Below are positions 48,549 to 58,710 of a DNA stretch of 64,000 nt, in pieces. Position 1 is the first letter of the stretch. Each line of letters starts with the position of its first letter. Below the pieces are notes generated by a model that saw only the letters and a list, made by a program, of their open reading frames with translations, searched no databases and had not been told where the DNA came from. The DNA comes from Dactylis glomerata (taxonomy: Eukaryota > Streptophyta > Magnoliopsida > Poales > Poaceae), in assembly GCA_007115705.1 (NCBI GenBank), contig QXEO01001040.1, forward strand, positions 420,693-484,692, read 5' to 3'. The position numbers and the translations under genes were made by a program.

Positions 48549-48566
48549 TCCCTGGCAACGGCACCA
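48549..48566 (-). other. Second primer-site-like sequence in E
   Basis: TGGTGCCGTTGCCAGGGA on the minus strand, two mismatches to the tRNA-Asp complement, 11 bp from the LTR end at 48578. By position this is the expected primer site; the site at 48480 is an extra copy. Confidence 0.65.
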
Positions 48567-48577
48567 GAAAAACAGCT

Positions 48578-48732
48578 TGATGCGTGGTGAATGACCAGCC
48601 CGTTGAGAACCCCAAGAGGAAGGTGTGATGAGTATAGCAGCTGGTTTTCCCTCAGTTAAGAAACCAAGGTTTATCGTTCTTGGAGAGGAGAGACAAACGA
48701 CTGAAGGTGACGCTTGCTAGTTTGCGACAGAC
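48578..48732 (-). repeat. 5' LTR fragment of E
   Basis: Starts TGATGCGTGG on the plus strand and aligns with the ends of the M1 and D LTRs (TTTTCCCTCAGTTAAGAAACC). The rest is lost at the junction with F. Confidence 0.7.
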
Positions 48733-48750
48733 AAAAATAAGACTTCTGCC
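48733..48750 (-). repeat. 18-bp inverted filler at the E/F junction
   Basis: AAAAATAAGACTTCTGCC is the exact reverse complement of 48900-48917 in the F 5' LTR, and carries that copy's private GGCAGAAG variant (GCCAGAAG in the F 3' LTR). It overlaps F by GCC. Confidence 0.6.
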
Positions 48751-50256
48751 TTGTGTTTCGTTACACTTCGTGGCGTTTTTATGCAATTTCCGGAACTAAC
48801 CTATTGACAAGATGCCACAGTGCCAGTTCCCTGTTTTCTGCTGTTTTTGTGTTTCAGAGTGATACACAGGAAATATTCTCGGAATTGGACGAAACAAAAG
48901 GCAGAAGTCTTATTTTTTCCCGGGAGCATCCAGACATCCGAAGAGAGGAAGGAGAGGGGCCACAGGCCTCCCTCACACAGGGCTGGCGCGGCCCAGGCCC
49001 TGGCCGCGCCACCCCTGTGTGAGGAGGCCCTGGCAGCCCTCTGACATCGCCCCTTCGCCTATATAAAGCCTCGGGATGGAAAACCCTAAGGGATTCGGCA
49101 ATTTTCCAGAAAGAGTTCCGCAGTTCCGCCGCTGCCACCGACGAATTTCGGGGGACAGAAGTCTCTGTTCCGACACCCTGCCGGGACGGGGAAGTGCCCC
49201 CGGAGCCATCTCCATCGGTCTCCATCGCCGTCTTCGCCATCTCCATCGACCTCACCGCCATCTCCATCAACCTTGCTGTCTCCTATAATGAGGAGGGAGT
49301 AGTTCATCCCCGGGGCTGAGGGCTCTACCGGTAGCTATGTGGTTCACCTCTCTCTCCCATGATGTGATCTTTATGTGATCGTGAGCTTTGTATCATGTTG
49401 AACAAGTAGATGTTATTATTTAGATATTATGCTACTCCTATGCTTAATTATTATAGTGTACTCTAGTGGTGTTATTAAAGTAATCTATTCCTCCTGCCAT
49501 GGTGTAACGGTGACAGTGCGTGCATCGTGGTGGTACTTGGTTTAGGCTATGATTGTGATCTCTTGTGGATTATGAGAGTAATTATTACTATGATAGTATT
49601 GAAGTGATCTATTCCTCCTTTCATGGTGTAATGTTGACAGTGTGTGCACCGTGTTAGTACTTGGTCTAAGTTGCAATAATATCTATCTTGAATTGTGATC
49701 TGATTTGGATGTCTCTATGAGTGGTGTTTGTCAAGTACTTGATGAACTTTAAGGGGTGCTTCTGTAGCCACTACACAATGAATAGTGTTATTCAATAGGA
49801 GAGTAATTCAGAGTACCATAGTGGAGAGAAGTTGTTTATTTGTTCAATCATGTTATATTGTTGGGAGTGTGTCCACTAGTGAAGTATGATCCCTAGGCCT
49901 TGTTTCCAAGCATTTCACACCGTTTACTTCCTATTTTGTTACTTGTTTGCTCGCAGCGATATTTATTTCACATCACGTTTGCTACTTATAATCATCTATA
50001 CCACTTGTATTTCACTATCTCTTCGCCGAACTAGTGCACCTATACATCTGACAAGTGTATTGGGTGTGTTGGGGACACAAGAGACTTTCTGTATCGTAAT
50101 TGCAGGGTTGCTTGAGAGGGATAGCTTTGACCTCTAACCTCCCTGAGTTCGATAAACCTTGGGTGATCCACTTAAGGGAAACTTGCTGCTGTTCTACAAA
50201 CCTCTGCACTTGGAGGCCCAACAAGTGTCTACAAGAATAGAAGTGCGTAGACATCA
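48748..50256 (+). repeat. 5' LTR of F, truncated
   Basis: Aligns with 55509-57017 and ends GTAGACATCA. TATA box at 49062-49068. Confidence 0.85.
49062..49068 (+). promoter_or_regulatory. TATA box in the F 5' LTR
   Basis: TATAAAG within CTATATAAAGCC, in the same CCCCTTCGCC context as the other LTRs. Confidence 0.6.
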
Positions 50257-50266
50257 AGCTCTTTTC

Positions 50267-50284
50267 TGGCGCCGTTGCCGGGGA
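50267..50284 (+). other. Primer-binding site of F (tRNA-Asp, perfect)
   Basis: TGGCGCCGTTGCCGGGGA, an exact complement of the tRNA-Asp 3' end, 10 bp after the LTR. Confidence 0.85.
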
Positions 50285-50396
50285 GGTAAGGTAAAAGGTA
50301 CTCGCATCCTCCTGTGCGAGTTCTCGGAGTTATTTCCTTTAGATTCTGCAATTACATCTTTTTGTTTCTTGTTTTTATTTTCACTAGTTAGGCTTA

Positions 50397-52853
50397 ATGG
50401 AAAACAAAGAGTTCTTTAGTCTTTTTCCTGATTTTAGATTTGAAGAGAAAATTGAAAATCCTTTGGAGCTTATTTCGCATAGCAATGTTATTAGTACGAA
50501 TGCTTTGAATACCGTTAATGCTAATGCTATAGAAAAGTCTAAGCTTGGGGAAGCTGGTTTTGTTAAGTATGATATTTTTAGTCCCCCAGCTTTAGTGGAG
50601 AAAGTTTGCTCTGATGATATTTTATCGCCCATATGTGATGTTTCTAATGATGCTTGTGCTCCTCATCCTTTTAAAATACCTACGAAGATTGTTGAACGTG
50701 TTAGGGATAACTGCTATTTAGGTGATGGAACTGTCCATCCTGGTGATCATTTGCTCTTTATACATGAATTATGCGAGTTGTTCCAGTATGCAGGTATTTC
50801 AATGAACCAAGTTAAGAAGAAGCTATTTTCTTTATCACTGAAAGGCAGAGCTGAGGAATGGTATCGGCTGCTTGAAGATGGTCCATCTGTTGGCTGGGAG
50901 GAAATTGTACCTCTCTTTTATTCTAAATTCTATCCTCCAAGTGAGATTCATAAAGATCGTAATCAGATATATAATTTTTGGCCTCATGAGGGAGAAAGCA
51001 TTGCCCAAGCATGGGGAAGATTGAAGTTACTAATGCATAAATGTCCTATTCATGATCTTCCCCGTAATATTGTTATTAATAATTTTTATGCAAGGCTTTC
51101 AGGATATTACAAGGACTATCTAGATGCATGCTTTGATGGGTCTTTCACAAGCAAGGATGTCGACACCAAGTGGGGTCTGCTTGAGACAATTCAAAACAAT
51201 ATTGAAGGTTGGGATAGCGACAAAGGTAAAGGACCAGGTATGAATTATGAGTTTGATTGCATTAAGTCTTTCGCTGAAACTGCTGATTTTCAAGATCTTA
51301 GTGCTCAATATGGTCTTGATCCTCAAATTATGGTTGATTGCTTTAAAGCCTTTGCTTCCCAGATGAATGTTCCTAAAGGAAATGGGGACGTGTATCATGA
51401 ACCTTTTAAGGACACTTGCATAGAAAGTGATATTGTTATTGATGATTGCAATAAACATGCTCAAACTTCTAAAAGTCCTATTTCTTATAAGCATGTTAAT
51501 TTTTGTGGAGTACATAGACCTTGTGAACAGAGTTACAACAAGGAAGATTATTGCATCACCCACGCAAATGAAGAAACCAGTATGTGGCTCAAGGATCTAG
51601 ATGTGCTTGGTGAATGGGTTTGTGAGCTTTATCCTTTTCTTTGTGAATTTTGCGGTGAAAAGGGGCACTTTAATTTTCAATGCCCAATTAATCGAACGAG
51701 TACCACAGATTTGTATTGTGATGATAAGATTACTTTCAATCAGTATGATGAGCTTACTTTGTTTTTGAATTGTGAAGAGATATCTAGAAAGATTGCTTTG
51801 GTAGACATGAATGATGTTGATCTTAATAGCACCCTTCGTGGTTGTCATCTCTATTGTGCTAAAGATTGCCTCGCAAATACTTACTTACAAGATCTTATTA
51901 AACATGATATTTTGCCGAGCTATGATAGGACTAATAGATGTTTCGATCTTATTAATAGAGAGGAGGAATCCTCCAAAGTTTCTTCTATTGTTTCTGTCAG
52001 CAAGCAAGAATATGTGGAGAAGATGCCCTTCAAGTCTCTCCCTCCTAAAGGAGAGAGTAAGAAGAGTAAGAAGAAGAAGAAGAAGAGAAGTAAGAGGCAA
52101 GAGGACACGGTATCTTCCCCTAAGCGTTATGATCTTGCTATAGATTATGATAATTCTGATTGGGATGATGTTCCTATGCCTGTTACCTATGTTAGTGATC
52201 ATGATTGGGAAAAGCACTCTACTTTTGATATTGAAAATCTTTTTGGTACCAATTCTAAGGTTAATAATTGTTGTACCATTAGTGCTATCCATGTTCCTTC
52301 TTATGATGATATGTTTGATGAGTATGCTTTGCGACATAGTAGTTCTCTAGCTTGTGATGATGGGTATAATATTTTCAGTTCACCTACTTTTGAGGAGAAA
52401 ATTAGTTATGATTACAATATGCCTCCTGTTTTTGATGATTATGGTGATGAGAATAATTATTCTATTGAATCTGCTCCTACTACTATTGTTCAGGTGGGGA
52501 GTATTAATCCTTTTATGCATGTGGCTCATGATAGGGATGCTTTATGTGATAGTTATATTGTTAGTTCTATTCATGATGCTACTGAAAGTTATTATGAGAG
52601 AGGCAAACATGGTTTGATGGATCTCAACAATATTAAGTTTCCCCTCTTTATGTTGCAAATCTTGAAGTGGCACTTATTTTATCTATCCATGCTTGCTACT
52701 ATGTGCCTCGTTGATTTATTTTCTTACAAGATTCCTATGCATAGGAAGTGGTTCAGATATAAATGTCTTTCACATTTGCTTTTTGATGCTCTCTATTGCT
52801 TTAAGTTCCTATATGGTGCCTTTGCCTCAAGCTCTTATATGGCGCCCACATGA
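50397..52853 (+). CDS. Gag-like polyprotein of F (818 aa), no protease
   Basis: The first ATG after the primer site (50397, MENKEFFSLF) opens an undamaged frame. A capsid-like gag region spans about residues 95-245 (KKLFSLSLKGRAEEWYRLLE, YSKFYPPSEI, IAQAWGRLKLLMHKCP), parallel to residues 75-190 of the D protein. A CX2CX4HX4C zinc knuckle lies at 416-429 (CEFCGEKGHFNFQC). A strongly basic patch (KKSKKKKKKRSKR) at about 555-567 suggests nucleic-acid binding or nuclear import. An acidic Asp/Tyr-rich region follows, then a hydrophobic C-terminus (about 755-818) that is unusual for gag. It ends SSSYMAPT, without the ASSLDVT tail or the DLGAS protease of D. Pol functions would have to come in trans. 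Confidence 0.85.
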   Translation: MENKEFFSLFPDFRFEEKIENPLELISHSNVISTNALNTVNANAIEKSKLGEAGFVKYDIFSPPALVEKVCSDDILSPICDVSNDACAPHPFKIPTKIVERVRDNCYLGDGTVHPGDHLLFIHELCELFQYAGISMNQVKKKLFSLSLKGRAEEWYRLLEDGPSVGWEEIVPLFYSKFYPPSEIHKDRNQIYNFWPHEGESIAQAWGRLKLLMHKCPIHDLPRNIVINNFYARLSGYYKDYLDACFDGSFTSKDVDTKWGLLETIQNNIEGWDSDKGKGPGMNYEFDCIKSFAETADFQDLSAQYGLDPQIMVDCFKAFASQMNVPKGNGDVYHEPFKDTCIESDIVIDDCNKHAQTSKSPISYKHVNFCGVHRPCEQSYNKEDYCITHANEETSMWLKDLDVLGEWVCELYPFLCEFCGEKGHFNFQCPINRTSTTDLYCDDKITFNQYDELTLFLNCEEISRKIALVDMNDVDLNSTLRGCHLYCAKDCLANTYLQDLIKHDILPSYDRTNRCFDLINREEESSKVSSIVSVSKQEYVEKMPFKSLPPKGESKKSKKKKKKRSKRQEDTVSSPKRYDLAIDYDNSDWDDVPMPVTYVSDHDWEKHSTFDIENLFGTNSKVNNCCTISAIHVPSYDDMFDEYALRHSSSLACDDGYNIFSSPTFEEKISYDYNMPPVFDDYGDENNYSIESAPTTIVQVGSINPFMHVAHDRDALCDSYIVSSIHDATESYYERGKHGLMDLNNIKFPLFMLQILKWHLFYLSMLATMCLVDLFSYKIPMHRKWFRYKCLSHLLFDALYCFKFLYGAFASSSYMAPT

Positions 52854-55435
52854 GCATCTTTGCAAATTACTACGCCTAGCTCAAAGGCGTTAAAGAAAAG
52901 CACTCTTGGGAGATAACCCAATGTTTTCTTTTCAGCACTTTTTCTTTTATTTGAGTCTTGGAAGTCATTACTACTGTAATGACCGCTCCTTATCCTTTTT
53001 ATTTCGTTTTTGTGCCAAGAGAAGCCTCTAATTTGAGTGAGGTAAAGATTTGGGGATGTTGCTGTCCTGAAACAGTTTTCGGTGCTGCACCGTAAAAATT
53101 CGTATAAATTCTCTGTATATCTTTTGGACCTGCGATTTCTTGTGCATATGCCCCAGGTTATATCCAAACTTTTGTTAGTTTAACACTTTTTGATTTGAGC
53201 AACAGAAAATCCCTCAAAAATTCGACCTTTGTCAGCTGTTCAGTTTTGACAGATTTCTGCCAATATTTGTGTTTGTCACTTTATCGCTTTCTTTTGAGTT
53301 CTTTTGATCACGGAACTTTTGGGGAGGTTGCTACAGTAGTATCTACTATATATGTGGTGGTTTTGGGTTGAAACCTGAAGCAAAAAGAGGTTGATTATAT
53401 GTTATGCTTAAACTAATGTTGCTAATAGAATTGTGTTTAGTTTTGTATGAAGGAAGTTTTCAAGTGTAGGGATTGGAGAATGATGAGATGAGATGAAGAA
53501 TGGACAAAAGCTCAAGCTTGGGGATGCCCATGCATCACCCTAAGAAATATCCAAGAAGTACAAGCGTCAAAGCTTGGGGATGCCCCCGAGGCACCCCTTC
53601 TTCATCGGCAAAAATCAGGTCACCTTTCAAAACACTATATTTTTATTGCTTCATGCACTATGCGTTTTTCTTGGAGCGTCAGTTGTTTTTGTTTTCAGTA
53701 TTAGTTTAGTTTAGTTTGCTGCAATAAATGGTTTTATCACATCATGTTGGTTTGGAGGGAGACATACTTCACTTTTCATTTGCCAAGAACACTCCGTTTT
53801 TCACTCTTATCGTTTCAACGAGTGTTCGCTTTTTCTGCTACCGCATTTAGCTTGCATTTTTTGCCTTAATTTTTGTTCAGATATTGTTTTATATTTGCAT
53901 CAAGGTGTATTTGGACCTCTGGTCTATGTTGGCTTTTATCAAAAGAGTTTCCTCAAAAAGGTTTTAATGGTGTTGGAAAAGAGAAAAAGCTTTATGCAAA
54001 AAGTGGTACAAGAAGGAGCTTGTGTAGACTGCGGCCTAGGCTTTTGCATGTCGTGCTTGATGTCTTTTTGATAGTATGCTTAGTGGTTTTGCTGTAGCAT
54101 GACTTGTCTCAAATGACTGAGATTGCTTAATGAGCCTTTGAAAAAATCATGCGTTATTTTTATTATATGGAAGCATTTATTTGGTTTTCTCCTTGATGCT
54201 TTATTTGGGTTGACTTGGCGCATGCTTACACATGTTAGACTCTTACAAAGTTGCCAATAGCCTTTATGATCATTTAGTTTTTGACTTTTGATGCCATCTT
54301 ATGCTTCTTTTAATGTCGCTTTGTCGCTTTGCATGATTATGGCCGTTATTGCTCTCTTAGTTGGTCGCTCCCAGTCTTTTGCTAGCCCTCGCCTTGTACT
54401 GAGTATGAGCTCTACTCGTGCATCCAACTCCCAAAAACCAAGTTTGCCATTGTGTCCACTATAAATTCCTATGCATGGTATTTGTAAGCCATTCCAAGTA
54501 AATTTTCATGTGCTACCTTTCAAAAAACCTTCAAAATACTTCTCATTTTGTGACACTGTTTTCAGCTCATGGGGACGTAGTGGTCGGATTTGCTATCTTC
54601 CATATTGCTTATTCCAAAAAGAAAAAGAAAGAGAAAAAAAAGAAAGAAAAAAGGCACTCCTCCATGGAATGTGAATGTTGGTGGGCACCCGATGGAATCG
54701 GTTAGCCATGGTTTGAGAAAGGAAAAAAGGTGGGGAGGAGTGCCAAGCTTTATAAAAAAGAGCACAAAAGTGCCAATCTCTCTCTCAAAAACTTGCTTCA
54801 TTTTTGTATGGAAGATAGTAAGAACCCCATTGCTAGTCGTTGACAAAGACAACCACCTCTCAAAACCAATTTTTATCTCTCTGTTTTACAAATGAAAAGC
54901 TCTAGCACATGTTTAATCACTGCTTCCCTCTGCGAAGGGCCTTTCTTTTACTTTTATGTTGAGTCTCCACCTTCTATCTTTATGCACCGTCTAAGAGAGC
55001 ATAGTTGTCATTCTGAGTATAATGTGCATTGTCCCAAAGTTTTCATTGATTGATTCATGACTATGGTTTCACTTGTTCTTAAATTACTTGTATCTAGTCA
55101 CCCTCTTAAACTTGAAGGTGTCCTATGCATTTATGTTTTGCTATTCCATGAGGGACAAGCTGAAAACCATTTGTATGTTTTTCCTTATGATTTGAACACA
55201 CGTTTGACTTTCATTGTTTCATTTTCATGATCTTTTGTTTGTGTTCATTTGCATGTTTACAACATGGTTGCTAAGTTCTTTATTGTCAAGATTATATCTT
55301 TCATGCCCATGTTTTAAGTTTTTTTTTATCCCAGCTCACAACGCTTACATATATGATCGAGATTGTGTAGGTGCATGTCACCTCAAAAATTATTTCTTTT
55401 GTTATCACTTACCTACTCGAGGACGAGCAGGAGTT
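52854..55435 (+). other. 3' non-coding region of F with a replaced module
   Basis: Mostly aligned with D. Between about 54512 and 54916 a purine-rich block of some 400 bp (A/G run 54616-54653) replaces about 770 bp of D sequence (40580-41346). Internal polypurine motif copies lie at 53514-53527 and 53570-53583. Confidence 0.7.
53514..53583 (+). repeat. Paired internal copies of the polypurine motif (F)
   Basis: Two exact AAGCTTGGGGATGC copies 56 bp apart, identical to the terminal tract at 55436-55449. Confidence 0.6.
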
Positions 55436-55449
55436 AAGCTTGGGGATGC
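55436..55449 (+). other. Polypurine tract of F
   Basis: AAGCTTGGGGATGC, directly abutting the 3' LTR. Confidence 0.75.
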
Positions 55450-57017
55450 TGATACGTCTCCAACGTATCTATAATTTTTGATGCTCCATGCTTGTTTTTA
55501 CACCATTTGCCTTGTGTTTCGTTACACTTCGTGGCGTTTTTATGCGATTTCCGGAACTAACCTATTGACAAGATGCCACAGTGCCAGTTCCCTGTTTTCT
55601 GCTGTTTTTGTGTTTCAGAGTGATACACAGGAAATATTCTCGGAATTGGACGAAACAAAAGCCAGAAGTCTTATTTTTCCCGGGAGCATCCAGACATCCG
55701 AAGAGAGGAAGGAGAGGGGCCACATGCCTCCCTCACACAGGGCTGGCGCGGCCCAGGCCCTGGCCGCGCCGCCCCTGTATGAGGAGGCCCTGGCAGCCCT
55801 CTGACATCGCCCCTTTGCCTATATAAAGCCTCGGGATGGAAAACCCTAAGGGATTCGACAATTTTCCAGAAAGAGTTCCGCAGTTCCGCCGCTGCCACCG
55901 ACGAATTTCGGGGGACAGAAGTCTCTGTTCCGGCACCCTGCCGGGACGGGGAAGTGCCCCCGGAGCCATCTCCATCGGTCTCCATCGCCGTCTTCGCCAT
56001 CTCCATCGACCTCACCGCCATCTCCATCAACCTTGCTGTCTCCTATGATGAGGAGGGAGTAGTTCATCCCCGGGGCTGAGGGCTCTACCGGTAGCTATGT
56101 GGTTCACCTCTCTCTCCCATGATGTGATCTTTATGTGATCGTGAGCTTTGTATCATGTTGAACAAGTAGATGTTATTATTTAGATATTATGCTACTCCTA
56201 TGCTTAATTATTATAGTATACTCTAGTGGTGTTATTAAAGTAATCTATTCCTCCTGCCATGGTGTAACGGTGACAGTGCGTGCATCGTGGTGGTACTTGG
56301 TTTAGGCTATGATTGTGATCTCTTGTGGATTATGAGAGTAATTATTACTATGATAGTATTGAAGTGATCTATTCCTCCTTTCATGGTGTAATGTTGACAG
56401 TGTGTGCACAGTGTTAGTACTTGGTCTAAGTTGCAATAATATCTATCTTGAATTGTGATCTGATTTGGATGTCTCTATGAGTGGTGTTTGTCAAGTACTT
56501 GATGAACTTTAAGGGGTGCTTCTGTAGCCACTACACAATGAATAGTGTTATTCAATAGGAGAGTAATTCAGAGTACCATAGTGGAGAGAAGTTGTTTATT
56601 TGTTCAATCATGTTATATTGTTGGGAGTGTGTCCACTAGTGAAAGTATGATCCCTAGGCCTTGTTTCCAAGCATTGCACACCGTTTACTTCCTATTTTGT
56701 TACTTGTTTGCTCGCAGCGATATTTATTTCACATCACGTTTGCTACTTATAATCATCTATACCACTTGTATTTCACTATCTCTTCGCCGAACTAGTGCAC
56801 CTATACATCTGACAAGTGTATTGGGTGTGTTGGGGACACAAGAGACTTTCTGTATCGTAATTGCAGGGTTGCTTGAGATGGATAGCTTTGACCTCTAACC
56901 TCCCTGAGTTCGATAAACCTTGGGTGATCCACTTAAGGGAAACTTGCTGCTGTTCTACAAACCTCTGCACTTGGAGGCCCAACAAGTGTCTACAAGAATA
57001 GAAGTGCGTAGACATCA
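55450..57017 (+). repeat. 3' LTR of F
   Basis: 1568 bp, TGATACGTCTCCAACG...GTAGACATCA, complete. Confidence 0.88.
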
Positions 57018-58710
57018 CATGGCGATGAAGAAGACCTCCGGTGGCGATTCCCCTCTCCGGCAGGGTGCCGGGAAGAGCTTCTGGACCCTCCCAATCTTCG
57101 GGTCGACAGCGGCGGCGGATCGCGATGTGTTCTAGAAAAGTGATCGGGTACTTAGGTTTTTTCCGTCGGGGGGTCTTTATAGGAGAAGGGGCGATGTCAA
57201 AGGAGGGACCAGGTGGCCTCACACCATGGTGGCGCGGGCCAGGGGCTGGCCGCGCCAGCCAGGCGTGTGGGCCCCTGGTGGCCCCTCTCCTTCTCTCCTT
57301 CGGATCTCTGGAAGCTTCCGGGTAAAATAAGACTTCAGGAACTTGTTTCGTCCAATTCTGAGAATATTTCCTGTGTATCACTTCTGAAACACAAAAACAG
57401 CAGAAAACAGGGAACTGGCACTGTGGCAACTCGTTAATAGGTTAGTTCTGGAAAATGCATAAAAGTGCCACGAAGTGTAACGAAATAGTAGGCAAATGGT
57501 GTAAAAACAAGCATGGAGCATCAAAAATTATAGATACGTTGGAGACGTATCAAGCATCCCCAAGCTTAACTCCTGCTCGTCCTCGAGTAGGTAAGTGATA
57601 ACAAAGAAATAATTTTTGAGGTGACATGCACCTACACAATCTTGATCATGTATGTAAGCATTTGTGAGCTGGGATCATAAGAACTTAAAACATGGGCATG
57701 AAGATATAATCTTGATAATAAGAACTTAGCAACCATGTTGTAAACATGCAAATGAACACAAACAAAAGATCATGAAAATGAAACAATGAAAGTCAAACGT
57801 GTGTTCAAATCATAAGGAAAAACATACAAATAGTTTTCAGCTTGTCCTTCATAGAGAGCAAAACATAAATGCATAGGACACCTCAAAGTTTAAGAGGGCG
57901 ACTAGATACAAATAATTTGAGAACAAGTGAAACCAACAATATGAATCAATCAATGAACTTTGGGACAATGCATATCACACTAAGAATGACAACTATGCTC
58001 TCTTATGGTGCATAAAGAAAGAAGGTGGTGACTCAACATAAAAGTAGAAGAAAGGCCCTTCGCAGAGGGAAGCAGTGATTGCAAGTTTTATAACCTTCAA
58101 AAATTATGGTACTTACCGGCTTTGAGCTCTCATTGCTCCCATCATAAGCATCTTGAATGGTTAAAGTTAATGCGAGAACAATTATGATGCATATGCTTGA
58201 CAAATCATAAGTTGAAAACCTCGTGCCCCGTGAATACGAGTACCCAAACCTCATGCTACTTTACTTAGAGTCCCAAGCAAGGCTCTTGTCATTGTAAATA
58301 TATGCATATCATTGAGAACCGCCAATGGGGTACCTCCGTGCCCGATGACATGGAACAAGCCCACACCAAAATGACAGGACAAGCAGACAATGAACACCTC
58401 GACATCTCTTTTATTTGCCTTTTGTTTAACTTTTTATTGTGAGATGCATCGTCGAATGTTCACCATGGGTATGCTGCAAATTTCCACCATGAATTATGCA
58501 TGGCTTAGATTGGCGGCCCGGCGTTTCCCTAACACATATACAAAATCCATGATCCTCACAAGATTCCCAATTCATTTCACACCGCGGGCATCCATAAACA
58601 AAAGATCACGATATCAACTCAAATAAGAAGTGCAATGTTGAAAGCTTGCCCCATGACTGCATGGCTGGGCTAGTCTCCAACTTACAACTTGCAAGCATAA
58701 CAACTCAACA
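57018..58710 (-). mobile_element. Minus-strand element fragment G
   Basis: Part of a 3' LTR (57018-57552, ending GAGACGTATCA), the polypurine tract complement (57554-57567) and about 1.1 kb of non-coding region that closely matches E at 44260 to about 45940. It stops at 58709-58711, where CAT is shared with the resuming B LTR. There is no coding region. It may be the continuation of E as a tandem element sharing the LTR that F split. Confidence 0.75.

Larger units (their letters stand above)
43358..48732 (-). mobile_element. Minus-strand LTR retrotransposon E, both LTRs truncated
   Basis: Plus-strand order: truncated 3' LTR (to 44794), polypurine tract complement, 2.9-kb non-coding region, a 197-aa ORF, tRNA-Asp primer site complement, and the first 150 bp or so of the 5' LTR (48578-48732). 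Both outer ends finish at fold-back junctions. It has no gag-protease, reverse transcriptase or integrase. Its non-coding region is very close to that of G. Confidence 0.8.
48748..57017 (+). mobile_element. Plus-strand LTR retrotransposon F, 5' end truncated by about 60 bp
   Basis: Order: 5' LTR (lacking its first 60 bp or so), perfect tRNA-Asp primer site, an 818-aa gag ORF, non-coding region, polypurine tract, complete 3' LTR (55450-57017). The LTR is a distinct type (1568 bp, TATATAAAG). F lies within a minus-strand LTR whose right part is 57018-57552; the left flank is deleted, so no target duplication can be shown. No protease, reverse transcriptase or integrase is present. Confidence 0.85.

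Noticed and set aside
17455..50284. Primer-site sequences as possible tRNA-Asp genes
   Set aside because: Only about 18 bases match the tRNA 3' end; no cloverleaf or A/B boxes are adjacent.
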